DNA of 64,000 bases, from the NCBI GenBank assembly GCA_036268485.1, contig DATAUC010000054.1:6347-70346 (forward strand), given 5' to 3'. Position 1 is the first letter of the stretch. Each line of letters begins with the position of its first letter. The stretch comes from Bog-473 sp036268485. GTDB taxonomy: Bacteria; Actinomycetota; Acidimicrobiia; Acidimicrobiales; RAAP-2. This document shows positions 41,881 to 50,032 of this stretch, in pieces. Below the pieces are notes generated by a model. That model saw nothing but the letters and a program-made list of their open reading frames with translations. It was not told the DNA's origin and did not search any database. Made by a program: the position numbers and the translations under genes.

Positions 41881-42975
41881 CTAGGTGATATCGAGCATGC
41901 GCTGGAGGGCCACCAGAGCCCACTCGGCAGTGTCGGCGTCGACCGTGATCTGGTTGCGCACCTCGCCCTGAACCAGGCCTTCGAGGATCCAGGCCAGGTG
42001 GGGGGGATCGATGCGGGACATGGTCGAACAGGGACAGATCAGCGGATCGAGGCAGACCACGGTCTTGTCGGGTGACTCGTTGTCGAGACGATGGACCAGG
42101 TGGATTTCGGTGGCCACGCCGATGACGGAGCCGGCCGGGGCGGCCGCCACACCTTTGATGAGGTGATCGGTGGAGCCGACCAGGTCGGCCATCTCCACCA
42201 CATCGTGGGCACATTCGGGGTGGACCATCACGATGCCGTCGGGGTGTTCGGCCCGGAAGGCGTCGATGTGGGCGGGGCGGAAGCGTTGGTGCACCGAGCA
42301 GTGGCCCTTCCACAAGAGGAAGGTTGATTCCTTCACCTCGACATCGGACAGGCCGCCTAGGGCCTGGCGTGGATTCCAGATCCGCATGTCGTCGGCGCCG
42401 AAGCCGAGGTCGAATCCGGTGTTGCGGCCCAAGTGCTGGTCGGGGAAGAAGAGGACCTTGTCGCCCCGGTCCAGGGCCCAGGTGAGGACGGCCCGGGCGT
42501 TGGACGAGGTGCAGACAGCACCCTCGTGACGGCCGACGAAGGCCTTGAGGGCGGCTGACGAATTCATGTAGGTGATGGGCACCACCCGGGTCACGTCGAT
42601 GACCTGGGACATCTCGGCCCAGGCCTCTTCGACCTGCTCGATGTCGGCCATGTCGGCCATGGAGCAGCCGGCATTGAGGTCGGGCAGCAGGACCTGCTGG
42701 TGGGGGCCGGTCAGGACGTCGGCCGACTCGGCCATGAAATGCACCCCGCAGAAGACGATGTATTCCGCCTCGGTCTGGTCGGCGGCGAGGCGGGAGAGCC
42801 CGAAGGAGTCGCCCCGGGCGTCGGCCCAGTCCATGACGTCGTCACGCTGGTAGTGGTGCCCGAGAATGAACACGCGGCTTCCGAGCTCAGCCTTGGCGGC
42901 GCCGATCATGACTGCCAGTTCCTCGGCGCTCGCGGTGCTGTAACGCTCGGGGAGCGGTTGTTGGAGCCTGAGCAT
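41881..42975 (-). CDS. nadA: quinolinate synthase
   Basis: A 364-aa [4Fe-4S] enzyme that condenses iminoaspartate with dihydroxyacetone phosphate to quinolinate, for NAD synthesis. ILGHHYQRDDV near the N-terminus, FCGVHFMAESADVL (first cluster cysteine), VHPECAHDV (second) and CLDPLICPCSTM (third region) are present, as are DLNAGCSMAD and TYMNSSAALKAF. I chose ATG 42975 (MLRLQQPLPERY) because AAAGGGGGC lies 6 nt upstream; the open frame continues 117 nt further without similarity. No nadB or nadC is adjacent. Divergent from uvrC. Confidence 0.95.
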   Translation of the reverse strand: MLRLQQPLPERYSTASAEELAVMIGAAKAELGSRVFILGHHYQRDDVMDWADARGDSFGLSRLAADQTEAEYIVFCGVHFMAESADVLTGPHQQVLLPDLNAGCSMADMADIEQVEEAWAEMSQVIDVTRVVPITYMNSSAALKAFVGRHEGAVCTSSNARAVLTWALDRGDKVLFFPDQHLGRNTGFDLGFGADDMRIWNPRQALGGLSDVEVKESTFLLWKGHCSVHQRFRPAHIDAFRAEHPDGIVMVHPECAHDVVEMADLVGSTDHLIKGVAAAPAGSVIGVATEIHLVHRLDNESPDKTVVCLDPLICPCSTMSRIDPPHLAWILEGLVQGEVRNQITVDADTAEWALVALQRMLDIT

Positions 42976-43068
42976 CTGTATGCCCCCTTTTAGGGAGTGC
43001 ACCGATATGGCCGGCGGGGACAGCCTGGTCGCCCATCCGCGGGTATGTCGGCCTCGGTGCGAGGTGTA

Positions 43069-43090
43069 GTGCCGGAAACCAGGCCGGCAC
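43069..43090. promoter_or_regulatory. inverted repeat in the nadA-uvrC divergent intergenic region
   Basis: GTGCCGG (43069-43075) and CCGGCAC (43084-43090) with an 8-nt spacer, about 40 bp before uvrC and 94 bp before nadA. It could be an operator or a transcript hairpin; there is no independent support. Confidence 0.25.
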
Positions 43091-43127
43091 AATCAGTGTA
43101 TCGCCCCACGTCAGGGAGTGCGCGAGC

Positions 43128-45002
43128 ATGGGAGTAATGCAGTACAAGCCCCCCACCGGCACCATTCCCGACGCTCCCGGCTCCTACCAGTTCTTCGACG
43201 CCGAGGGCCGGGTTCTTTACGTGGGCAAGGCCAAGTCGTTGCGCCACCGGCTCCCCAATTACTGGCAGGACTCGGCCAAACTGCTGCCCCGAACGGCCCA
43301 GATGGTGGCCCAGGCCGACCATGTGGAATGGGTGGTGGTCGACAGCGAGGTGGATGCCCTCATCCTCGAGCACAGCCTGATTCAGGCTCATCTGCCCCGC
43401 TACAACGTCCGGCTGAAGGACGACAAGAGCTATCCCTGGCTGGCCGTCACCCTGAACGAGGAGTGGCCCCGCCCGGCCGTGGTGCGGGGACGCAAGCGTA
43501 AAGGGGTCCGTTACTTCGGGCCCTACGGGAATGCCGGCGCCATCCGATCAACCCTCGACCTGCTGGTGCGCAGCTTCCCGGTGCGCACGTGTTCGGATAC
43601 CAAGTTCGTCCGCCACGAGCGGCTGGGCCGTCCCTGCCTGCTCTACGACATCGACCGCTGCTCGGGTCCCTGTGTCGGCGCGGTGGATCACGTCGCCTAC
43701 GACGGGTACGTCAACGACCTCATGGGCTTCCTCTCGGGGGATACGGAGCCGGTACTGGATCGTCTGGAGGCCGAGATGTTGGCCGCCTCCGAAGAGTTGC
43801 AGTTCGAGCGGGCGGCCCGCCTGCGGGACCGCATCGCCGTGGTGCACAAGGCGGCGGAGACGCAACAGATGGTGCCGGACCGGCCCGAGGACTTTGACGT
43901 GATCGGACTAGCCGAGGATCCCCTGGAAGCGTCGGTGCAGATCTTCCACGTGCGCCGGGGGCGGGTCATCGGGCATCGGGGCTTCGTGGCCGAGAAGGTG
44001 GAGGACCTGAGCAGCGCCGAGTTCCTGCGCCTGACCCTGGCGCAGATCTACGGGGCCGTGGGGGCCGAGGTACCGCGGCGGGTCTTGGTGCCGGAGATTC
44101 CAGCCGACCACGATGTCCTCGAGAGTTGGCTGCGCACCATCCGGTCCGGGCCGGTGGAGATCACCGTGCCCCAGCGTGGGGCCAAGCGCTCGCTGCAAGA
44201 GACCGTGACCCGGTCGGCCGGGGAGGATCTGGCCCGTCATCGCCTGCGGCGAGCGGCGGACCACAACGCCCGCTCCAAGGCGCTGCTCGAACTCCAAGAG
44301 GCCCTGGGGCTCAAGGAGGCGCCGCTACGCATTGAGTGTTACGACATGAGCCACCTGCAGGGGACCGACTATGTCGGGTCCATGGTGGTGGTGGAGGACG
44401 GCCTGGCCAAACGGTCGGACTACAGACGATTCAAGGTCAAGACGGTGGCGGGCAACGACGACTACGCCGCCATGGAAGAGGTCCTGACCCGGCGGCTCAC
44501 TGCCCTCAAGGCGGAGCGGGAGCAGCCGACAACCGACCGGCCCCGCCGTTTTGCCTACCGGCCCAACCTCCTGCTGGTGGACGGGGGCAAGGGGCAACTA
44601 GGTGTCGCGGAGCGTGTCGTCAAGGAGTTGGGGCTGGAAGACGAGATCGAGCTTGCTTCGTTGGCCAAGCAATTCGAGGAGGTCTACCGGCCCGGGTCGT
44701 CGCAGCCGATACGGCTGCGCCGCGGGTCGGACGGCCTCTACCTGCTCCAGCGGGTGCGGGACGAGGCCCACCGTTTCGCCATCAGCTTCCACCGGGAGAA
44801 GCGGGGCAAGCGGATGACCAAGAGCGTGCTGGACGGAATTCCCGGGCTGGGGCCGGCCCGCCGGACCCGCCTGGTCAAGGAGCTGGGCGGCGTCAATGCG
44901 GTGCGCTCGGCCACCATCGAGGTGCTGCTGGCCCTGGACTGGCTGCCTGATGCCGTCGGACTCGCTGTCTATGAAGGCGTACGCCAGACTGGTGGCAGAT
45001 AA
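43128..45002 (+). CDS. uvrC: excinuclease ABC subunit C
   Basis: A 624-aa dual nuclease that cuts 3' and 5' of the lesion after UvrB loading. The N-terminal GIY-YIG domain (GSYQFFDAEGRVLYVGKAKS) makes the 3' cut. A UVR motif near residues 203-238 (LDRLEAEMLAASEELQFERA) binds UvrB. The RNase-H-like 5' nuclease domain begins around IECYDMSHLQGTDYVGSMVV and includes LLVDGGKGQLG. The C-terminal helix-hairpin-helix pair (LDGIPGLGPARRTRLVKELG) binds DNA. Length is normal. It starts the conserved uvrC-rapZ-yvcK block. Confidence 0.97.
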   Translation: MGVMQYKPPTGTIPDAPGSYQFFDAEGRVLYVGKAKSLRHRLPNYWQDSAKLLPRTAQMVAQADHVEWVVVDSEVDALILEHSLIQAHLPRYNVRLKDDKSYPWLAVTLNEEWPRPAVVRGRKRKGVRYFGPYGNAGAIRSTLDLLVRSFPVRTCSDTKFVRHERLGRPCLLYDIDRCSGPCVGAVDHVAYDGYVNDLMGFLSGDTEPVLDRLEAEMLAASEELQFERAARLRDRIAVVHKAAETQQMVPDRPEDFDVIGLAEDPLEASVQIFHVRRGRVIGHRGFVAEKVEDLSSAEFLRLTLAQIYGAVGAEVPRRVLVPEIPADHDVLESWLRTIRSGPVEITVPQRGAKRSLQETVTRSAGEDLARHRLRRAADHNARSKALLELQEALGLKEAPLRIECYDMSHLQGTDYVGSMVVVEDGLAKRSDYRRFKVKTVAGNDDYAAMEEVLTRRLTALKAEREQPTTDRPRRFAYRPNLLLVDGGKGQLGVAERVVKELGLEDEIELASLAKQFEEVYRPGSSQPIRLRRGSDGLYLLQRVRDEAHRFAISFHREKRGKRMTKSVLDGIPGLGPARRTRLVKELGGVNAVRSATIEVLLALDWLPDAVGLAVYEGVRQTGGR

Positions 45003-45012
45003 TGGTGAACCA

Positions 45013-45879
45013 GTGAGCGAGTTCCTCGTAGTGACGGGGATGTCGGGTGCGGGCCGCTCCACGGCCGCGGCGACCCTCGAAGACCTCGGTTGGTTCGTTA
45101 TCGACAATCTCCCGGCCGCGCTCATCATGAAGATGGCCGAGATGATCGACCTGCCCGGTTCGGAGATCGAACGGGTGGCGCTGGTCATCGGCCGTGGGGG
45201 AGGCAACACAGGCCCGGAATACTTTGACGACCTGCCCGACGTGCTCGACGCCCTGCGGGCCGATCGCAACCGGGTGCGGGTCCTGTTCCTAGATGCGGCG
45301 GACGACATTCTGGTGCGGCGCTACGAGGGCACCCGGCGACGCCACCCCGTCGGTTCCCGGGGCGTGGAGGAATCGGTGACCGACGAGCGCGTCCTGCTGG
45401 GTCCGGTGCGCGACCGGGCCGACCTCATCATCGACACCGGCGATCTCAATTCCAACCAACTGCGCACCCGCATCCTGGAGGCCTTCGGCGACGAGAGCGG
45501 TCCCGGCACGATGCAGACCTCGGTCGTCTCGTTTGGCTACAAGCACGGCATCCCACTCGATGTCGACGTCGTCTTCGATTGCCGTTTCTTACCCAACCCG
45601 TTCTGGGTGGAGGAGCTGCGCCCGTTCAGCGGGCTGGATGCACCGGTGCGGGACTACGTGCTGGGCCAAGCCGAGAGCATGGACTTTCTGGACAAGGTGA
45701 CCGATCTGTTGACCAGCATCCTTCCCTCGTATGTTCGGGAGGGGAAGTCGTACCTGACGATCGCCATGGGCTGTACCGGTGGCCGCCACCGCTCGGTGGC
45801 CCTGGCCGAGGCACTGGCGCAGCGGTTGGGCGACGGGGATCATCCGGTCTCGGTCTTTCACAGGGACGTCGACCGATGA
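45013..45879 (+). CDS. rapZ: RapZ family P-loop nucleotide-binding protein
   Basis: A 288-aa protein with Walker A GMSGAGRS at its N-terminus, FVIDNLPAAL after it, and the C-terminal domain signature FKYGIP-like sequence FGYKHGIPLDVDVVFDCRFLPNP plus GCTGGRHRSVALAE. In proteobacteria RapZ is an RNA adaptor controlling glmS; in actinobacteria the homologue is conserved next to yvcK and its role is less clear. GTG start at 45013, 10 nt after uvrC. Its stop overlaps the yvcK start (ATGA). Confidence 0.93.
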   Translation: MSEFLVVTGMSGAGRSTAAATLEDLGWFVIDNLPAALIMKMAEMIDLPGSEIERVALVIGRGGGNTGPEYFDDLPDVLDALRADRNRVRVLFLDAADDILVRRYEGTRRRHPVGSRGVEESVTDERVLLGPVRDRADLIIDTGDLNSNQLRTRILEAFGDESGPGTMQTSVVSFGYKHGIPLDVDVVFDCRFLPNPFWVEELRPFSGLDAPVRDYVLGQAESMDFLDKVTDLLTSILPSYVREGKSYLTIAMGCTGGRHRSVALAEALAQRLGDGDHPVSVFHRDVDR

Positions 45880-46757
45880 GCCAGCACGTAGCCGAGGGAC
45901 CGGCGGTCGTCGCTTTGGGCGGTGGCCATGGCACGGCGGTGACGCTGCGAGCGGCCCGGCGGTACGCCGGACGACTCACGGCCATCGTCTCGGTGGCCGA
46001 TGACGGAGGTTCCAGCGGCCGCCTGCGCGAGCTGCTCAATGTGGTGGCCCTGGGCGACATGCGCAAGTGCCTGGTAGCCCTGGCCGCGGAGGACTCGGCG
46101 CTGGCTGTGGCCTTCGAACACCGCTTCGAGGAGGGCGAACTGGCCGGACATGCCCTGGGCAACCTGATTCTGGCTGGCCTGGTCGACGCCACCGGTGATC
46201 TCGTCTCCGGCGTCCAGGCGGCGGCCGACCTGCTGGGGGCCGAGGGCGACGTCCTGCCGGCCACCAGTGAACTGGTCGTCCTCAAGGCGGAGGCGGGGAG
46301 TGGCCAGGTGGCCGGCCAGGTGGCGATTTCGAAAGCCGGCAACATCCAGACCGTTTCCTTGGTGCCGGGAGATACCCAGGCGCCGCCGCTGGCACTCGAG
46401 CGGATTGCGGAGGCCGACCAGATCGTGATTGGGCCCGGATCCCTGTTCACCAGCATTTTGGCCGCGGTGGCTGTGGGGGGCATTGCCGAGGCCCTGGCCG
46501 CGTCCCGGGCCCAGGTGGTCTACGTCTGCAACCTGCGGCCCCAGATACCCGAGACGGCGGGATTCGACGTGGCGGCCCATGTGGAAGCCCTGGCCCGGCA
46601 CAATGTCACCGTTGACGTGGTGCTCTGTGACAGCATCCAGGGTATGGCGGTAGGCGAAACGGGTATGAAAGTAGTGGATGTGCCTCTTACCGGGGATAAC
46701 GCCCTGGTCCACAGCCCGGCGAGATTGGCGCAAGCCCTGGCCCATCTGCTGGCATAG
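45876..46757 (+). CDS. yvcK: YvcK/gluconeogenesis-factor family protein
   Basis: A 293-aa protein of the YvcK/CofD-like fold that binds UDP-sugars and influences cell-wall synthesis and carbon flux in several Gram-positive bacteria. The N-terminal ALGGGHGTAVTLRAARRY and VSVADDGGSSGRLRE are diagnostic, with GDMRKCL and LGNLILAGL following. ATG 45876 overlaps the rapZ stop. Normally whiA follows in this block; here gap begins 20 nt after the stop. Confidence 0.93.
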   Translation: MSQHVAEGPAVVALGGGHGTAVTLRAARRYAGRLTAIVSVADDGGSSGRLRELLNVVALGDMRKCLVALAAEDSALAVAFEHRFEEGELAGHALGNLILAGLVDATGDLVSGVQAAADLLGAEGDVLPATSELVVLKAEAGSGQVAGQVAISKAGNIQTVSLVPGDTQAPPLALERIAEADQIVIGPGSLFTSILAAVAVGGIAEALAASRAQVVYVCNLRPQIPETAGFDVAAHVEALARHNVTVDVVLCDSIQGMAVGETGMKVVDVPLTGDNALVHSPARLAQALAHLLA

Positions 46758-46777
46758 CGGTTGAGAAAGAGGGTTCT

Positions 46778-47794
46778 ATGACGGTGCGAGTAGGTATAAA
46801 TGGATTCGGACGGATCGGGCGCAACTTCCTGCGGGCGGCGCTAGCCACCGGGGCGGACGTCGAGGTGGTCGGGATCAACGACCTCACCTCGCCCGAGACA
46901 CTGGCGCACCTCCTGCGCTACGACTCCTCCCAGGGCCGCATGCCGGTCCCCGTCGATGTCGAGGGAGCCGACCTGTTGGTGGGGGACCACCACATACGGG
47001 TCCTGGCCGAGCGGGACCCGGCCCTGTTGCCCTGGGGCGAACTGGGTGCCGACGTGGTCATTGAGTCCACCGGCCGTTTCACCACCCGGGAAGAAGCCGC
47101 CGCCCACCTGCACGGCTCGGTCAAGCGGGTGGTCATATCGGCGCCGTCCTCGGACGCCGACGCCACGTTCGTCATCGGCGTCAACGACGACGAGTTCGAT
47201 CCGGCCCGTCACGTCGTCGTCTCCAACGCCTCGTGCACCACCAACTGCTTCGTACCGATGGTCAAGGTGTTGGACGACCGCTTCGAGATCGTCAGCGGCC
47301 TGATGACCACCGTGCACGCCTACACCAACGACCAGAATCTGCTCGACCTGACCCACTCCGACCTGCGCCGAGCCCGGGCCGGTGCCGTCAACATCGTGCC
47401 GACCTCCACCGGAGCGGCCCGGGCCACCAGCCTGGTGCTGGCCAGCATGAAGGGGCGCCTGGACGGCATCTCGCTGCGGGTGCCCATCCCGGCCGGCTCC
47501 ATCACCGACTTCACCGCCGTAGTGAAGGGCAACCCGAGCGTGGCCGAGGTCAATCAGGCCTTTGCCGAGGCGGCGGCCAAGCCACCGCTGGACCGGGTGC
47601 TCGATTACACCGAGGATCCCATCGTCTCCAGCGACATCGTGGGCGTACCGGCCTCGTGCACCTTCGACGCCGGGCTGACCATGGTCCAGCCCATCACCGA
47701 CGATCTCTCGTTGGTCAAGGTCGAGGGTTGGTACGACAATGAGTGGGGCTACTCCAACCGCCTGGTCGACCTGACCGTCCTGGTCGGGAGCTGA
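46778..47794 (+). CDS. gap: glyceraldehyde-3-phosphate dehydrogenase, type I
   Basis: A 338-aa glycolytic enzyme oxidising glyceraldehyde-3-phosphate to 1,3-bisphosphoglycerate with NAD. INGFGRIGRNFLRAAL is the NAD-binding motif and NASCTTNC holds the active-site cysteine; NIVPTSTGAA and the C-terminal WYDNEWGYSNRLVDL are canonical. Shine-Dalgarno GAAAGAGGG lies upstream of the ATG. First gene of a gap-pgk-tpiA-secG run with 4-nt to zero spacing. Confidence 0.97.
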   Translation: MTVRVGINGFGRIGRNFLRAALATGADVEVVGINDLTSPETLAHLLRYDSSQGRMPVPVDVEGADLLVGDHHIRVLAERDPALLPWGELGADVVIESTGRFTTREEAAAHLHGSVKRVVISAPSSDADATFVIGVNDDEFDPARHVVVSNASCTTNCFVPMVKVLDDRFEIVSGLMTTVHAYTNDQNLLDLTHSDLRRARAGAVNIVPTSTGAARATSLVLASMKGRLDGISLRVPIPAGSITDFTAVVKGNPSVAEVNQAFAEAAAKPPLDRVLDYTEDPIVSSDIVGVPASCTFDAGLTMVQPITDDLSLVKVEGWYDNEWGYSNRLVDLTVLVGS

Positions 47795-47798
47795 CCAG

Positions 47799-48971
47799 GT
47801 GAATCCACTGCACGGCTTGCCGCTCCTGGGGGATCTACCCGATCTGGATGGGCGCCGTGTGTTGGTGCGGGTGGACTTCAACGTCCCGCTGCACATCGGC
47901 ATTGACGGCCGGGCCACCGTGGCCGACGACTTTCGTATTAAGGCCGCCATTCCCACCCTGCGCTGGCTGCAGGACCAGGGGGCCGAAGTGGTGGCCTGTT
48001 CGCACCTGGGCCGTCCGGCCAACAAGCGCGACCCCCGCTGGGAGATGGATCCGGTCCGCCAGCGGCTGTCGGTGCTGTGCCCGGGCATCGAACTGACCGA
48101 CAACCTGCGCTTCGATGCCGGTGAGAAGGCCAATGACCCCGCATTCGTGGCCTCGCTCATCGAAGGGTTCGACGCCTACGTCAACGAAGCCTTCGGGGTG
48201 GCCCATCGTCGCCACGCGTCAATCGTCGGCCCGCCGCAGTTCCTGCCCAGCGCCATGGGATTGCGCATGGCCAAAGAGGTCGAGGTCCTGGGTGGGATCC
48301 TGACCAAGCCGGCTCGACCCTTCGTGGCCGTGGTGGGTGGGGCCAAGGTGGCCGACAAGCTCGAGGTCTTGAAGGCGCTGGCCACCAAGGTGGACACCCT
48401 GGTGGTGGGTGGCGGCATGGCCTTCACCTTCATGGCGGCCCGCGGCCAGCGCGTCGGCTCCTCGTTGCTCGATGAAGAGCACATTGAGGACTGCCGGGTC
48501 CTGCTCGCTTCGGACACCGAAATCCTGCTGCCGACCGACATCAGAGCGTTGGAGCCCGGTGGCACCTTCGGCCCGCAGGGCGGGGCCATCGGTCCCCGGG
48601 GTGGCGTCAAGATCATCGAGGGCGACCTCACCGACGGCTGGACCGGACTCGACATCGGTCCGGAATCGGCTGCCGCCTTCGCCGAAGTCGTTCTCGGTGC
48701 CGGCACCGTGCTGTGGAACGGACCCCTGGGTGCCTTCGAGGACAAGCGGTTCGCCGGCGGCACCCGCGTCGTGGCGCAGGCCGTGGCCGACTGCCCCGGG
48801 TTCTCGGTGGTGGGTGGCGGTGACAGCGCCAGCGCGCTGGAAGAAATGGGACTCTCCGACAAGGTCGACTTCCTCTCCACCGGAGGTGGCGCCTCGCTGA
48901 CCTTCATTGAGTGCGGGGGCGACCTCCCGGCGCTGGACGCCCTGCGCGGCGCGCCGAACGCTCCCAAATAG
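47799..48971 (+). CDS. pgk: phosphoglycerate kinase
   Basis: A 390-aa enzyme making ATP from 1,3-bisphosphoglycerate. RVLVRVDFNVPL is the N-terminal signature; SHLGRP, the AFGVAHRRHAS loop, GGAKVADK and the C-terminal GGGDSASALEEMG / STGGGASL nucleotide-site motifs are intact. GTG start 4 nt after gap. Its TAG stop shares a base with the tpiA GTG (TAGTG). Confidence 0.97.
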   Translation: MNPLHGLPLLGDLPDLDGRRVLVRVDFNVPLHIGIDGRATVADDFRIKAAIPTLRWLQDQGAEVVACSHLGRPANKRDPRWEMDPVRQRLSVLCPGIELTDNLRFDAGEKANDPAFVASLIEGFDAYVNEAFGVAHRRHASIVGPPQFLPSAMGLRMAKEVEVLGGILTKPARPFVAVVGGAKVADKLEVLKALATKVDTLVVGGGMAFTFMAARGQRVGSSLLDEEHIEDCRVLLASDTEILLPTDIRALEPGGTFGPQGGAIGPRGGVKIIEGDLTDGWTGLDIGPESAAAFAEVVLGAGTVLWNGPLGAFEDKRFAGGTRVVAQAVADCPGFSVVGGGDSASALEEMGLSDKVDFLSTGGGASLTFIECGGDLPALDALRGAPNAPK

Positions 48972-49759
48972 TGGCGGCCCGCCGCCCGCTCATCAGCGGG
49001 AACTGGAAGATGCACCACGACCACATAGAGGCGCTGCATTTGGTGCGCGACCTGGGTCTGCGCCTCAAAGTGGATGACGTGGCCAACGTCGATGTCTCGG
49101 TCCACCCACCCTTCACCGACCTGCGCACCGTGCAGACGCTGGTGGAGAAGGAGGGCATCACGGTGGCGCTGGGGGCCCAGCACTGCTCCGACGAGGAGGC
49201 CGGAGCCCGCACGGGCGAGGTCAGCCCCCGCATGCTGGCCCGCCTCAGCACGGTCTACGTCCTGGTTGGGCATTCCGAGCGGCGCACCCTCTTCGGGATG
49301 ACCGACGAACTGGTGGCCGCCACGGCCAAGGCCGTGGTCAAGAACGGGATGACGCCGGTCATCTGCGTGGGGGAGACCGAGGACGAGCGGGCCCGGTCAC
49401 AGACCGAAGCCCGCTTGGAGACCCAGGTCCTGGCCGCGCTGGAGGGACTGACCCCCGAGCAGGTGGGGAGCCTGGTGCTGGCCTACGAGCCCATCTGGGC
49501 CATCGGGACCGGGCAGGCGGCGACCGCCATGGATGCCGAGGATGCCTGCGTCTTCATCCGCGCTCTCGTGTCCAAAATGGCTGGTGACGACGCTGCAGCC
49601 ACCGTCCGGCTCCAGTACGGCGGATCGGTCAACGCGGAGAACGCCACCGATCTGATGAGCGAGCCCGACGTGGACGGCCTCCTCGTGGGTGGAGCCAGCC
49701 TCGCCGCCGGGTCATTCCTTGACATCATCCGTGCCTGTGGAGCCTGCTACCGTTCCTAG
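48971..49759 (+). CDS. tpiA: triosephosphate isomerase
   Basis: A 262-aa TIM-barrel enzyme interconverting glyceraldehyde-3-phosphate and dihydroxyacetone phosphate. GNWKMH carries the active-site Asn and Lys, VGHSERR the histidine, AYEPIWAIGTG the glutamate, and QYGGSVNAEN with VGGASL the phosphate-binding loops. The GTG at 48971 (VAARRPLISGNWKMH) overlaps the pgk stop by one base and gives the usual length. Confidence 0.97.
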   Translation: MAARRPLISGNWKMHHDHIEALHLVRDLGLRLKVDDVANVDVSVHPPFTDLRTVQTLVEKEGITVALGAQHCSDEEAGARTGEVSPRMLARLSTVYVLVGHSERRTLFGMTDELVAATAKAVVKNGMTPVICVGETEDERARSQTEARLETQVLAALEGLTPEQVGSLVLAYEPIWAIGTGQAATAMDAEDACVFIRALVSKMAGDDAAATVRLQYGGSVNAENATDLMSEPDVDGLLVGGASLAAGSFLDIIRACGACYRS

Positions 49760-49795
49760 GCTGTTCTGGCCGTCCACCACCGAGTTGGAGTCTTC

Positions 49796-50032
49796 GTGTC
49801 CATCGCAACCTGGGTCTACATCGTCATCGAAGTTGTGTCGGCGCTGGGCCTTATCTTCCTGATCCTCATGCACAGCGGTAAGGGCGGCGGATTGTCCGAC
49901 ATGTTCGGTGGCAGCGTGGGCGCGGCGGCACAGGGTTCCACCGTGGTGGAGCGCAACCTGGACCGCATCACCGTCACCGTGGCCATCATCTTCGCCTTCT
50001 CGACACTGACCCTGGACCTTCGACTGCAGTGA
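49796..50032 (+). CDS. secG: preprotein translocase subunit SecG
   Basis: A 78-aa membrane protein with two hydrophobic helices joined by the conserved loop HSGKGGGLSDMFGG. It is the accessory subunit of SecYEG that assists SecA-driven secretion. GTG start. Its position after tpiA is the usual actinobacterial one. The stop overlaps the GTG of the lipoprotein gene (GTGA), coupling the two. Confidence 0.92.
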   Translation: MSIATWVYIVIEVVSALGLIFLILMHSGKGGGLSDMFGGSVGAAAQGSTVVERNLDRITVTVAIIFAFSTLTLDLRLQ

